A DNA stretch of 64,000 bases from assembly GCF_000758665.1 (NCBI RefSeq), contig NZ_CP009285.1, positions 3,534,001 through 3,598,000 of the forward strand, written 5' to 3'. The DNA comes from Paenibacillus borealis (GTDB lineage Bacteria; Bacillota; Bacilli; Paenibacillales; Paenibacillaceae). Position numbers and translations under genes: made by a program. The stretch's first letter is position 1, and each line of letters begins with the position of its first letter. This document shows positions 9,371 through 17,480 of this stretch, in pieces. Under the pieces are notes generated by a model. That model saw nothing but the letters and a program-made list of their open reading frames with translations. It was not told the origin of the DNA and made no database searches.

Positions 9371-9909
9371 CAAAGGTGGGTCCGTTAAATATCTATCCGC
9401 TCACGGAGGATGATATTTCTCCGGTATCGGATCTTTATAAGCTTGCGATCACGGATGCTTTTGAGAGCGAGGGACTGGGTCACTTACAAGGTGACATCCA
9501 ACAGGAGATCGAATCCAAGATACGAATGGCTGCTGCTTCCCTGAATCCGCCGAATTCAGATATCTTCTTCTGGGTCGCCAGAATAGACGGAAGGGTTGTC
9601 GGCACCATTTCTTATGCACCTTGCGGAGAGGACATTAGAGTCTGTACCGGGAATCGGCTTGACGCTGTAGGTGAGCTGGGCAGTCTGTACGTTCTGCCTG
9701 AATATCAGGGGCAAGGGATTGGGTCGGCTTTGATTGCGATGCTCATGGTATTTCTTCGGGAGCAGGGGATCACTCAGTTCTGCCTGGACAGCGGCTACAG
9801 ACGCGCTCAAACCAGGTGGCTGCGCAAATTCGGACAGCCCTATGCGGTAGTTAAGGATTATTGGGGACCGGATTCTGTTCACATGGTCTGGCTGAGTACT
9901 GTGAGCTGA
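9358..9909 (+). CDS. GNAT family N-acetyltransferase
   Basis: A GNAT-fold acetyltransferase of about 180 residues. LYVLPEYQGQGIGSALI is the acetyl-CoA binding motif A (Q-x-x-G-x-G), and the C-terminal part (CLDSGYRRAQTRWLRKFG) matches beta5/alpha4. The start is uncertain: a GTG at 9358 overlaps the end of aroA, another GTG lies at 9376, and neither has an ideal ribosome site. Translational coupling to aroA is likely, since only an overlap separates them. The acceptor substrate is unknown. Confidence 0.82.
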   Translation: MGRITKVGPLNIYPLTEDDISPVSDLYKLAITDAFESEGLGHLQGDIQQEIESKIRMAAASLNPPNSDIFFWVARIDGRVVGTISYAPCGEDIRVCTGNRLDAVGELGSLYVLPEYQGQGIGSALIAMLMVFLREQGITQFCLDSGYRRAQTRWLRKFGQPYAVVKDYWGPDSVHMVWLSTVS

Positions 9910-10077
9910 GGGTTCTGCCGCACCAACGGGACTGTATCTCCGGCCGCCGGATCCTAACCTGTTTATTTTATGAATAGATTCAGCGGTTGCAGGGCCCTGT
10001 GAATTTGGAACTTTGCAAGCTCCGCTGTATGATGTATTTATAGCTACCATCTAACCACACGGGAAGGGGAAATACAC

Positions 10078-10512
10078 ATGAGCTTTGAGAACCCAAGCAG
10101 GGATGAAATCGGAGATATTCTGGCTGGTGCAGGCAATATTGCCGTAGTCGGCCTATCCGACAAAACCGACCGCACCTCTTATATGGTCGCAGGCGCCATG
10201 CAGAGCCGGGGGTACCGGATTATTCCGGTCAATCCTTCGGTTGACGGAGAGATCCTGGGCGAGAAATGCTATCACACGCTGGCGGAAATTCCGGAGCCGG
10301 TAGATATTGTGAATGTATTCCGCCGCAGCGAATACTGCGCGGCTGTCGCGCAGGAAGCCGCAGATATCGGCGCACGCGTCCTCTGGCTGCAGCAGGGAAT
10401 CATCAGCCAGGAGGCGGCTGACATCGCCGCTGCCCACGATATGATCGCCATCATGGACCGCTGCATCAAGGTGGAAGAGGCGATTACGGTGAAGGGCCGG
10501 AGCCGGGGGTAA
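10078..10512 (+). CDS. CoA-binding domain protein
   Basis: A 144-residue single-domain Rossmann protein of the CoA_binding (YccU/YneT) family. IAVVGLSDKTDRTSYMVAG is the nucleotide loop, followed by GYRIIPVNP, VDIVNVFRR and a C-terminal MDRCIKVE, all typical. Such proteins bind CoA or acyl-CoA; the physiological role is not established. GGAAGGGGA precedes the ATG. It is a single gene with about 170 nt upstream. Confidence 0.9.
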   Translation: MSFENPSRDEIGDILAGAGNIAVVGLSDKTDRTSYMVAGAMQSRGYRIIPVNPSVDGEILGEKCYHTLAEIPEPVDIVNVFRRSEYCAAVAQEAADIGARVLWLQQGIISQEAADIAAAHDMIAIMDRCIKVEEAITVKGRSRG

Positions 10513-10730
10513 GTGCTTGATTGCAGACGGATGAATGAGCTCATGGTACAGTGGACCGTGACTCAAGCTTCTAGCTTTCCAAATCCGGAGTGCTGGAACA
10601 GCCTGGATTACGTATATTTGTAACACCCTCCTCCTACCGCGCACGCCAGGAAGAGGCGATCAGTGTTGGAAAGTTACGCAGGCGAATTGTAGATTTCATG
10701 AATTCAAATTGCTATACTTAGCAGAGACGA

Positions 10731-10776
10731 AGAACGTCCTTACTCCATTTCATAGTGGGGGAAGGGCGTTTTTTTT
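10731..10776 (+). promoter_or_regulatory. Attenuator-like hairpin in leader of DUF559-type gene
   Basis: ACGTCCTTACTCC pairs with GTGGGGGAAGGGCGT around a short loop and is followed by eight T, so it has the form of an intrinsic terminator. It lies directly before the ribosome site (CAGGAGG) and ATG of the downstream gene, over 200 nt after the previous gene. That position suggests transcription attenuation more than simple termination. Confidence 0.6.
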
Positions 10777-10797
10777 ATTTCACAGGAGGTTGTTCAT

Positions 10798-11466
10798 ATG
10801 GAATTTGAGCAGGCACATTGTACTTTTATTGAAACGCATACAAATGAAAGAGCTGGTGAAAGGCGGGGGAGGCTGCTCCGGGGACACAATTATGCTGAGA
10901 AACTGTTTTTACAGAATGTATGGTGGCCGCTGTTTGAGTCGCTGGAGTATTTGCACCCGGAATACGAAGTATATGACTGGAACCGCAAGTCGCAATTTTT
11001 GGATTTTGCTTTTCTGCCGCCGAATGGTGCCCGCTTTGGAATCGAATGTGATGGTTTCCAGAGTCATATTAAAGATATGGACCGTGAAAAATTCAGCTAT
11101 GCACTTAATAGAGATACATTCCTAACGGGAATGGGATGGAAAATGCTGCATTTCTCATTCGACGATCTCCAGCAGCGTCCTGAGGTATGCCGGATGCTGC
11201 TGCAGCTGGTGCTGGCACCTTATTTAGCCCGGAGTACTGCCGCTCAGCATTTGATATCGGAAGAGATGGATGTGTTAAGACTGGCATGGCGGATTGCCCG
11301 GCCGCTTCGGCCCAAGGATGTGACTGAATATTTACACATTAATTTCCGTACGGCACGCAGGCTGCTCGTTTCTTTAACAGATAAAGGACTGCTTAAGCCG
11401 GTAATCTCAAAAGAACGGGTACGCTACTACGAGGTTAGCTCCATGCGGTCGGATCTAGTATGGTGA
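10798..11466 (+). CDS. DUF559-like nuclease-fold protein with C-terminal winged helix
   Basis: A 222-residue protein of two parts. Residues about 30-145 fit the DUF559/Vsr-type restriction-endonuclease-like fold: E34 in the first helix, D69 in FLDFAF, E83 and D85 in GIECDG, H90, then R105-D106 and the GWKMLHFS strand. The last 70 residues (PLRPKDVTEYLHINFRTARRLLVSL, then a basic hairpin) look like a winged helix. It could therefore be a DNA-binding nuclease or a regulator that has kept the fold. Catalytic competence is not proven. CAGGAGG lies before the ATG, and a terminator-like hairpin precedes that. It borders the IS element. Confidence 0.65.
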   Translation: MEFEQAHCTFIETHTNERAGERRGRLLRGHNYAEKLFLQNVWWPLFESLEYLHPEYEVYDWNRKSQFLDFAFLPPNGARFGIECDGFQSHIKDMDREKFSYALNRDTFLTGMGWKMLHFSFDDLQQRPEVCRMLLQLVLAPYLARSTAAQHLISEEMDVLRLAWRIARPLRPKDVTEYLHINFRTARRLLVSLTDKGLLKPVISKERVRYYEVSSMRSDLVW

Positions 11467-11470
11467 CTTC

Positions 11471-11506
11471 AGAACACCCAGAACACCCAGAACACCCAGA
11501 ACACCC
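11471..11506. repeat. 9-bp tandem repeat, four copies
   Basis: AGAACACCC repeated four times without change, starting 5 nt after the stop of the DUF559-like gene. It is non-coding here. It is a second 9-bp repeat in the same accessory patch as the much longer array near 13.3 kb, but the unit is different. Confidence 0.9.
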
Positions 11507-11746
11507 AATATACCCTTCCTGTGTCAGATTAAGGTTACGCCAATGACAGCTGGTCAATGCTGAATTTCCTACTTTTACTGCTAAAGTTTTTAGGCCATCT
11601 GGTGTACTAGGAGATAAGTGTATTTAGTACAACTAAAATGCGCTCTACAGGGGTTTTTTCAGAAATAACTGCACTTCGCGGTTAGGCCCCCTAATTCCGG
11701 AGTCCTCCTCATTAAATCTCGACTTCTCGTAGGATTACGTTTTTTT

Positions 11747-12625
11747 TCATAATGTCCGGTAAAATGGAGTGCGGTCTGCCAGTTGCATGACCCACTCCGA
11801 AAAAACTAGTGGGGGTTTTCGTCTCAAACTCCCGTGTAAACGGCGGTGGTTGTAAAAATCCATGTATTGGTCCACAGAGGCATAGGCCTCCTCAAAGGTC
11901 TCGTACTCGGTCTTTTGGAACAGATCACGTTCTAGCAAGCTGTGGAACGACTCAATGTAGGCGTTCATATTCGGTGTCTTTGGCGGAATACGCTCATGTT
12001 CTAGCCTCTCTTTTTCGCAAACCTCTCCAAACGCGTGGCTTAGAAACTGGGGGCCATTATCGGTACGAATGACCGGCTTGGCCTCCCCGTCTTGGAGCCG
12101 GCTTCGCAGTGCCCTTTCTAGTGTCTGAACCACCGCTGCCGCGTCGCACGAGGAACCCTGGTAGTACCCGACAATGACCCGGTCAAACACATCAATGAGA
12201 CTCAGAACAAAGAAAAATCGGTCCCGTCCCATTACGTACCCATATTTAATGTCCATCTGCCAAAGCTGGTTCGGGCCGGTTACAATCCGATTCCGGGCCA
12301 GATGGCGCGGATAACGACTGTGAGCCGGACGCTGCTGGTGTAAGATCCCGAGCTCCTTACAGAGCCGGTACACCTTCTTTTTGTCCAGAATAAGCCCTCT
12401 ACGGTCCCGTAGGCACTGGGTGAGAAGCTTGTATCCATAGCCATTCTCCTCGCCTTCAACGAGCTCCATGAGCCACTCTTGAATCTGCTCGTCACTAATC
12501 TTCTCTCCGGAAACGTTCAGGGAGTACCCCGGATGAGGACGACCGGGCGAAGCCGGAGTGGTGGCAATTCCCGTGTGAGTTCCCCGTTGTTTGCGGTCAT
12601 AGTACGTCGAGGAGGCAATGCCCAA
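11747..12625 (-). CDS. IS3-family transposase OrfB (DDE integrase)
   Basis: The catalytic half of the transposase, 292 residues from its first ATG. The HTH_21-like part is followed by the rve core with the DDE triad: D in QLWQMDIKYG, D in VIRTDNGPQF, E in NAYIESFHSLLERD. The frame stays open upstream of this ATG back to the A7 tract at 12709-12715, so the working product is expected to be an OrfAB fusion made by a -1 frameshift. Confidence 0.93.
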   Translation of the reverse strand: MGIASSTYYDRKQRGTHTGIATTPASPGRPHPGYSLNVSGEKISDEQIQEWLMELVEGEENGYGYKLLTQCLRDRRGLILDKKKVYRLCKELGILHQQRPAHSRYPRHLARNRIVTGPNQLWQMDIKYGYVMGRDRFFFVLSLIDVFDRVIVGYYQGSSCDAAAVVQTLERALRSRLQDGEAKPVIRTDNGPQFLSHAFGEVCEKERLEHERIPPKTPNMNAYIESFHSLLERDLFQKTEYETFEEAYASVDQYMDFYNHRRLHGSLRRKPPLVFSEWVMQLADRTPFYRTL

Positions 12626-12642
12626 GATACGCAGGACCGTGG

Positions 12643-12999
12643 CTACGACTTGCCCCTGCTTAAGGAATCGGTCCGCGATTTCGAGCTTGTCGGATAAGCA
12701 GGGTTCTGTTTTTTTAGCAATTCACGTAAGATCTCAATTTCTAGTTCTTTCTCGCCTAACAGCTTCACCGCACTTTGATACTTGTCTTCCACTTCCTGTA
12801 GGCGTTTCATTTCAACCAGATGGTCATCGGTCGCCGGGATCTCGTTATCCGGGATCTCATCCCGGTACATGCGAATCCAGGTACGTATGGTTTCCGGATG
12901 CATTTCGTACCGCCGGGCTAACACCCCCACTTTGACACCGGAGAGTGCTTCTTTCACAATCTGAAGCTTAATTTCCTCGTAGGCTCGTTTCTTCTTCAT
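12643..12999 (-). CDS. IS3-family transposase OrfA (helix-turn-helix)
   Basis: 118 residues. The N-terminal helix-turn-helix (VKVGVLARRYEMHPETIRTWIRMY) is followed by a leucine-zipper-like helix (VEDKYQSAVKLLGEKELEIEILRELLKK) of the kind that mediates multimerisation in this family. GGGAGG lies before the ATG. The A7 slippery tract near its 3' end lies in the phase A-AAA-AAA, which allows a -1 shift into OrfB. Confidence 0.92.
   Translation of the reverse strand: MKKKRAYEEIKLQIVKEALSGVKVGVLARRYEMHPETIRTWIRMYRDEIPDNEIPATDDHLVEMKRLQEVEDKYQSAVKLLGEKELEIEILRELLKKQNPAYPTSSKSRTDSLSRGKS
12709..12715 (-). promoter_or_regulatory. Programmed -1 frameshift site of the IS
   Basis: Seven A on the minus strand, read as CTA-AAA-AAA-CAG in OrfA. 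A -1 slip gives AAA-AAA-ACA-GAA and continues without a stop into the OrfB frame. A-rich slippery sites at this position are the established way IS3-family elements make their transposase. Confidence 0.75.
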
Positions 13000-13200
13000 G
13001 GGGCTCGCCTCCCTCTTTAACAGTGTAATAAATTGGGGGAGAACTCTCCAGTTCCATTAGGGGGCCTAGGAGTTCGTACAATTAAAAGTTCAATTAGTGA
13101 GAGATATAGCAGCATTGCAACTGAATAGTTGTACAGAATGCAATTAAAATAAAATGTAAGATCTCCTAGTCATTTATAGTTGTACAAACTACACTTATTC

Positions 13201-13449
13201 AGTCGCAGGAGTCGCAGGAGTCGCAGGAGTCGCAGGAGTCGCAGGAGTCGCAGGAGTCGCAGGAGTCGCAGGAGTCGCAGGAGTCGCAGGAGTCGCAGGA
13301 GTCGCAGGAGTCGCAGGAGTCGCAGGAGTCGCAGGAGTCGCAGGAGTCGCAGGAGTCGCAGGAGTCGCAGGAGTCGCAGGAGTCGCAGGAGTCGCAGGAG
13401 TCGCAGGAGTCGCAGGAGTCGCAGGAGTCGCAGGAGTCGCAGGAGTCGC
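13201..13449. repeat. 9-bp tandem repeat, 27.7 perfect copies
   Basis: AGTCGCAGG is repeated 27 full times plus 6 nt with no visible variant. Because the unit is a multiple of three, it leaves long frames open on both strands (Ser-Arg-Arg and Ala-Thr-Pro repeats). None of these has a convincing ribosome site, so I treat it as non-coding. It lies 105 bp upstream of the ptsG promoter. Perfect identity suggests recent slippage expansion and a length-variable locus. Confidence 0.95.
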
Positions 13450-13553
13450 GCTATACACCAACATTGCAGAAGGGAGTTCGTGTCCGGTAAAAGTAACCGG
13501 GTAATCGCCTCCGAGTCCGGTTATCCGTGCTGTGCTTGTTCACACGTATTCTT

Positions 13554-13582
13554 TTGACAAAAACTGCTGCAGCGCTTACCAT
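13554..13582 (+). promoter_or_regulatory. Candidate sigma-A promoter of ptsG
   Basis: TTGACA (13554-13559), 17-bp spacer, TACCAT (13577-13582), about 30 nt before the TTG start. The -35 is perfect and the -10 weak. I see no convincing GlcT antiterminator target or cre site in the short leader. Confidence 0.55.
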
Positions 13583-13611
13583 TCAATATAGAAAGAAAGG
13601 AGAGGGTCACC

Positions 13612-15498
13612 TTGAATTGGCTCGGATCTTTGCAGCAGTTAGGCAGAGCCATTATGCTTCCTACCATGGTGCTTCCGGCGGCGGCCATTTTGCTGAGTCT
13701 GGGCAGCTTACCGTGGTCTGCATGGGGACTTTCTTCGGTATCCGAAGTGACGACATACGCGGGGCAAGGAATATTCTATTTCATGCCTTATTTGTTTGCT
13801 GTCGGTGTGGCATGGGGCTTGTCCAATCAGGCCGGACCGGCCGGACTGGCGGCGCTCGCAGGGATGTTCACTTATGACCGGATTGTTTCCAACATGGGAG
13901 ACGGGGCTGTACAGCCTGCAACATTAATTGGTATTATCCTTGGGATTGTAGCCGGCGTAGCGCATAACCGGTTTAAGAATATCAAGCTGCCGGAGGCGAT
14001 CCAGTTTTTCGGAGGATCGCGTTTTGTACTGCTGTTTATGGGCTTGTTCTCGGCGCTGTTCGCCTGGGTGATGCTCGGCGTATCACCGCTGCTCCAACAG
14101 CTGCTGAATGATCTCTTCCGGGTCGTGCAGGTTACCGGCGGATATGGAGTTTTTGTCTACGGGGTATTATACAGGGTGCTGACGGCCTTTGGCCTGCATC
14201 ATATTCTTAATAATGTATTCTGGTTTCAGCTGGGCTCCTTCACGACGCCTGACGGAAGTGCAGTCGTGCAAGGGGATTTGCCGCGTTTTTTTGCCGGTGA
14301 CCCTACAGCTGGGATCTTCATGGCCGGGCTGTTCCCGATTATGATGTTTGCCCTGCCGGCGATTGCCTTCGCGATTATTCAGGAAGCGCGCGAGGACCTC
14401 AAGCCGAAGATTAAGAAGACTTTTTTGCGTGCCGCTTTGGTCTGCTTTCTGACCGGGGTGTCAGAGCAAATTGAGTTTGCCTTCCTGTTTGCTTCACCCT
14501 ATTTGTTCGGGCTGCATGTAGTCATGTCCGGCCTTGCCATGGTACTGACCTACTCGCTTGGCATTCATCACGGGTTCTCGTATTCGGCCGGGGCGATCGA
14601 TTTCTTCCTCAATCTGCATCTGTCCCAGCGGGCCTGGCTGCTGATTCCCATCGGGATCGGCTATGGCATTGTCTACTATAATGTGTTCCGCTGGGCGATC
14701 CGCCGCTTCCAGATTCCTACGCCGGGCCGCGAAGAAGGGTCCGAGCTGGGAGACTGGGCGGGTAATATACCGTATCAGGCTCCGCTGATTCTGGAGGCGC
14801 TGGGCGGCAAGGAGAATATCGTGCAGGTGCAGGCCTGCATCACCCGGCTAAGATTAACTGTGCATAACGACCGTTTTATTGATACAGGAGCACTTAAGGG
14901 GCTTGGCTCCGCAGGCATCATCAAGCTGGGCGGCGGCAATGTGCAGGTCGTCTTCGGTACGTATTCGGAGCTGATCCGGGAAGAAATCGACAAGCTGATG
15001 CTGCGCGATCTGCCCCAGGTGCTGTTCAGCTCGCCTATCCAGGGCCGGATGATGCCGATCGAAGAAGTGCCGGACCATATATTCGCCGCGAAGCTGGTCG
15101 GGGACGGAGTAGCCTTTTTCCCGGAAAAAGGAGAGCTGGTCTCGCCCGTATTCGGCAAGGTGATGCACGTATACCCTACAATGCATGCAGTGGGCATTTC
15201 TACGCCCGAGGGGCTTGAGGTGCTTATGCATATCGGGATTGATACTTCGCAGCTTAAAGGGCCGTTTGAGGCGCTTGTACAGGAAGGTGACAGCGTGGAG
15301 CCGGGACAGCTGCTGGTCAGATTTGATCTGGCTTTCTTGAAGGAGCATGCTGCTTCACTCGCTACACCGATGGTCATTACCAATCCGGACCGCGTAAAAT
15401 CCTGGAGCTATGCTCCATTTAAAAATGTTAAAAAGGGGCAGTCGTCCGTCATGTCCGTTGTTCTACACGAAAGTAATGTTGGAGGGATCGAAGCATGA
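13612..15498 (+). CDS. ptsG: PTS glucose-type transporter, fused EIICBA
   Basis: A 628-residue membrane permease that imports and phosphorylates glucose or a related sugar. Domains in order: EIIC membrane domain (about 1-375, with the HHILNNVFWFQLG region), EIIB (about 390-470, phospho-cysteine in ACITRLRL), EIIA (about 490-628, active histidine in VLMHIGIDTSQLKG). The start is TTG at 13612, with AAGGAGAG 8 nt before it. Its stop overlaps the ATG of ptsI by 4 bp (ATGA), so the two are co-translated. The ptsH gene usually found between them in Bacillus is absent. Sugar specificity (glucose versus N-acetylglucosamine) is inferred. Confidence 0.92.
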   Translation: MNWLGSLQQLGRAIMLPTMVLPAAAILLSLGSLPWSAWGLSSVSEVTTYAGQGIFYFMPYLFAVGVAWGLSNQAGPAGLAALAGMFTYDRIVSNMGDGAVQPATLIGIILGIVAGVAHNRFKNIKLPEAIQFFGGSRFVLLFMGLFSALFAWVMLGVSPLLQQLLNDLFRVVQVTGGYGVFVYGVLYRVLTAFGLHHILNNVFWFQLGSFTTPDGSAVVQGDLPRFFAGDPTAGIFMAGLFPIMMFALPAIAFAIIQEAREDLKPKIKKTFLRAALVCFLTGVSEQIEFAFLFASPYLFGLHVVMSGLAMVLTYSLGIHHGFSYSAGAIDFFLNLHLSQRAWLLIPIGIGYGIVYYNVFRWAIRRFQIPTPGREEGSELGDWAGNIPYQAPLILEALGGKENIVQVQACITRLRLTVHNDRFIDTGALKGLGSAGIIKLGGGNVQVVFGTYSELIREEIDKLMLRDLPQVLFSSPIQGRMMPIEEVPDHIFAAKLVGDGVAFFPEKGELVSPVFGKVMHVYPTMHAVGISTPEGLEVLMHIGIDTSQLKGPFEALVQEGDSVEPGQLLVRFDLAFLKEHAASLATPMVITNPDRVKSWSYAPFKNVKKGQSSVMSVVLHESNVGGIEA

Positions 15499-17261
15499 TA
15501 CAAGGCATAGGCGCCGCAGCAGGTGTTGCCATCGGGAAGGCCTTTGTCTTGCCGAACTGGGAATGGAGTCTGCCGGACACGCAGGTGAACCCGGTGGATC
15601 TGGCTAAGGAGTTTGAACGTTTATACGAAGGGATCCGCACCTCTAAGGATGAGATTGAATTTATCAAAAGAGAATTCCGGGAGGTCGTCGGACCGGAGGA
15701 ATCGAGTATTTTTGATGCCCATCTGGCGATCCTGGACGACCCTGTGTTCATGAGCGAAATCCGCGGTATAATCGAACGCCAGTATAAGGCAGCCGAGGTG
15801 GCGGTGAAAGAAGCGATTGACCATTTTGTAGCCATGTTCGATCTGCTGGACGATGAGTATATGAAGGAGCGGGCGGTGGACATTAAGGATGTCGGCAACC
15901 GTCTGCTGAAGCATCTGCTGGGTGCTCCGGAGGTTACGCTTCCGTCTGATACACAGCCATATATTCTTGTGGCGAAGGAGCTCTCTCCGTCCCAGCTGGC
16001 CCATTTGAATCCGGCCTATGTGCTGGGCATCGTTACAATGATGGGCGGCAAAACTTCGCATTCCTCCATCATGGCCCGGGCGCTTGGCATTCCGCTGGTC
16101 GCAGGTCTGGAGAACAAAATCCTTACCCCGATTCAGACCGGGGACATGCTGGTGCTCGACGGGGAGACCGGAGCCGTGATGCTCCATCCGGATGAGACCA
16201 CCGTGCGGGATTTCACCTCCAGACGTGCGAAGCAGCTCAAGAAGCGGGAACAGCTGGAACTGCTCGCTACTGTGGAAGCTTTCACCAAGGATGGCGTATC
16301 TCTGCGTCTGGCAGGGAATATCAGCTCTGTCAAGGAGCTTAATATGGCGCTGAAGTATGGAGCCGAAGGTGTTGGACTGTTCCGTACGGAGTTTCTGTAT
16401 ATGGACCGCAACACGTTCCCGACCGAAGATGAGCAGTTTGAAGTCTATAAGCTGGTAGCTGAAAAAGTCGGCAAGGAGTCTGTAGTCATCCGCACCCTGG
16501 ACATTGGAGGAGACAAGCATCTGGATTACTTCCAGCTGCCGGAGGAGCAGAATCCGTTCCTCGGCTACCGCGCCATCCGCATTAGTCTGGACCGAAAGGA
16601 CATGTTCAAGACGCAGATGACGGCCATTCTGCGGGCCAGCCATTACGGCAATGTCCGGATGATGTTCCCGATGATTTCCTCCGTTGAAGAGGTTCAGGCT
16701 GCCAAAGCCGTGCTGGAGGAAGTGAAAAGCGAGCTGGACAGCCGGGGAGTTCCATATGACCGCAAGCTGCCGGTAGGCATTATGATTGAGGTTCCAGCCG
16801 CTGTTATGATTGCCGATCTGCTCGCGGAGGAAGTGGACTTCTTCAGTATCGGCACGAATGATCTGGTGCAGTACGTACTCGCTGTGGACCGGATGAATGA
16901 GCAGATTGCCCATATGTATCATCCTTACCATCCGGCAGTGCTGCGCATGATCAAAATGACGGTTGATGCCGCCCGCAAGGTGGGCATCGATGTCAGTGTA
17001 TGCGGTGAAATGGCCGCAGATGAACGGTCTTTACCGCTCTGGCTGGAGCTTGGAATCAGTGTGCTGAGCATGTCGCCGCAGGCGCTGCTTAAGGTGAAGC
17101 ACCGCACCCTGAACACACTGGCTTCCGAAGCCAGAGAAGTTGCCAAGCTCTGCTTCCGGAACCGGACCAGCTCAGAGACGGAGGAGCAGCTGAGTGCCTT
17201 TGCCGGGCGCAGCGGAATTACGCTGGGTGCAGGCGGGGACTCCAAAGAGAAAACGTCTTAA
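15495..17261 (+). CDS. ptsI: PTS enzyme I (PEP-protein phosphotransferase)
   Basis: A 588-residue cytosolic enzyme that moves phosphate from PEP to HPr. N-terminal HPr-binding helices, the phospho-histidine loop GGKTSHSSIMARALGIP, the PEP-binding barrel with LFRTEFLYMDR and DIGGDKHLDYF, and the catalytic cysteine in VCGEMAAD are present. It starts on the ATGA overlap with ptsG. It is slightly longer than the usual 570-575 residues because of a Ser/Gly-rich tail. A terminator 40 nt downstream ends the operon. No ptsH is nearby, so HPr must be encoded elsewhere. Confidence 0.96.
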   Translation: MIQGIGAAAGVAIGKAFVLPNWEWSLPDTQVNPVDLAKEFERLYEGIRTSKDEIEFIKREFREVVGPEESSIFDAHLAILDDPVFMSEIRGIIERQYKAAEVAVKEAIDHFVAMFDLLDDEYMKERAVDIKDVGNRLLKHLLGAPEVTLPSDTQPYILVAKELSPSQLAHLNPAYVLGIVTMMGGKTSHSSIMARALGIPLVAGLENKILTPIQTGDMLVLDGETGAVMLHPDETTVRDFTSRRAKQLKKREQLELLATVEAFTKDGVSLRLAGNISSVKELNMALKYGAEGVGLFRTEFLYMDRNTFPTEDEQFEVYKLVAEKVGKESVVIRTLDIGGDKHLDYFQLPEEQNPFLGYRAIRISLDRKDMFKTQMTAILRASHYGNVRMMFPMISSVEEVQAAKAVLEEVKSELDSRGVPYDRKLPVGIMIEVPAAVMIADLLAEEVDFFSIGTNDLVQYVLAVDRMNEQIAHMYHPYHPAVLRMIKMTVDAARKVGIDVSVCGEMAADERSLPLWLELGISVLSMSPQALLKVKHRTLNTLASEAREVAKLCFRNRTSSETEEQLSAFAGRSGITLGAGGDSKEKTS

Positions 17262-17297
17262 CCATTAACGGGCACACATAATTTGCTTATCTAATAT

Positions 17298-17337
17298 AAA
17301 GTCCGGTGTGTGGTAACCCATACACGCCGGACTTTTT
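17298..17337 (+). terminator. Terminator of the ptsG-ptsI operon
   Basis: AAAGTCCGGTGTGTGG pairs with CCATACACGCCGGACTTT around a 4-nt loop and runs into a T tract. Confidence 0.9.
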
Positions 17338-17480
17338 GCTGTGAATCACAGCTGTTACAGGCTCCTCAAAGAGAGGAATTCTTACCGTTTATCTTATTTG
17401 TCCCAAAAAAGTAAAACCGTTTGCGCTGCTGCGCAGTCAGTATATACAGAAATGAATAAAAGCAGAGGGAGGATGCGGGG

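Larger units (their letters stand above)
11679..13072 (-). mobile_element. IS3-family insertion sequence
   Basis: About 1394 bp with two overlapping transposase frames on the minus strand. Near the ends, TAGGCCCCCTAAT (11683-11695) and its complement (13056-13068) form a 13-bp perfect inverted repeat. TTCG lies immediately outside on both sides (11675-11678 and 13073-13076) and fits a 4-bp target duplication: joining the flanks with one TTCG rebuilds a 23-nt hairpin repeat found elsewhere in the window. The exact outer 4 bp of the element are inferred from that. Both frames look intact, so it may be active. Confidence 0.85.
11615..13199. repeat. Hairpin-repeat array A (four 23-nt units, one split by the IS)
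   Basis: Units lie at 11615-11637, 11666-11678 joined to 13077-13086, 13126-13148 and 13177-13199. Each is an imperfect palindrome of the form TTAGTTGTA-N4-TGCAATTAA or its reverse. With the IS removed, start-to-start spacing is 51, 62 and 51 nt. The last unit ends one base before the 9-bp array. Arrays of the same kind lie at 49.4 and 60.4 kb. Confidence 0.8.

Noticed and set aside
13201..13449. CRISPR array
   Set aside because: Direct 9-bp units without spacers, and no cas genes in the window. The 52-bp array at 45.1 kb likewise has no variable spacers.
13180..13557. Open frame of Ser-Arg-Arg repeats, and its Ala-Thr-Pro counterpart on the other strand
   Set aside because: The frames exist only because the 9-bp repeat contains no stop. 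No ribosome site or family supports either one.
13554..13611. cre site or GlcT antiterminator target in the ptsG leader
   Set aside because: TGCAGCGCTTACCA is near but mismatches the cre consensus at key positions; no RAT-like palindrome overlaps a terminator.
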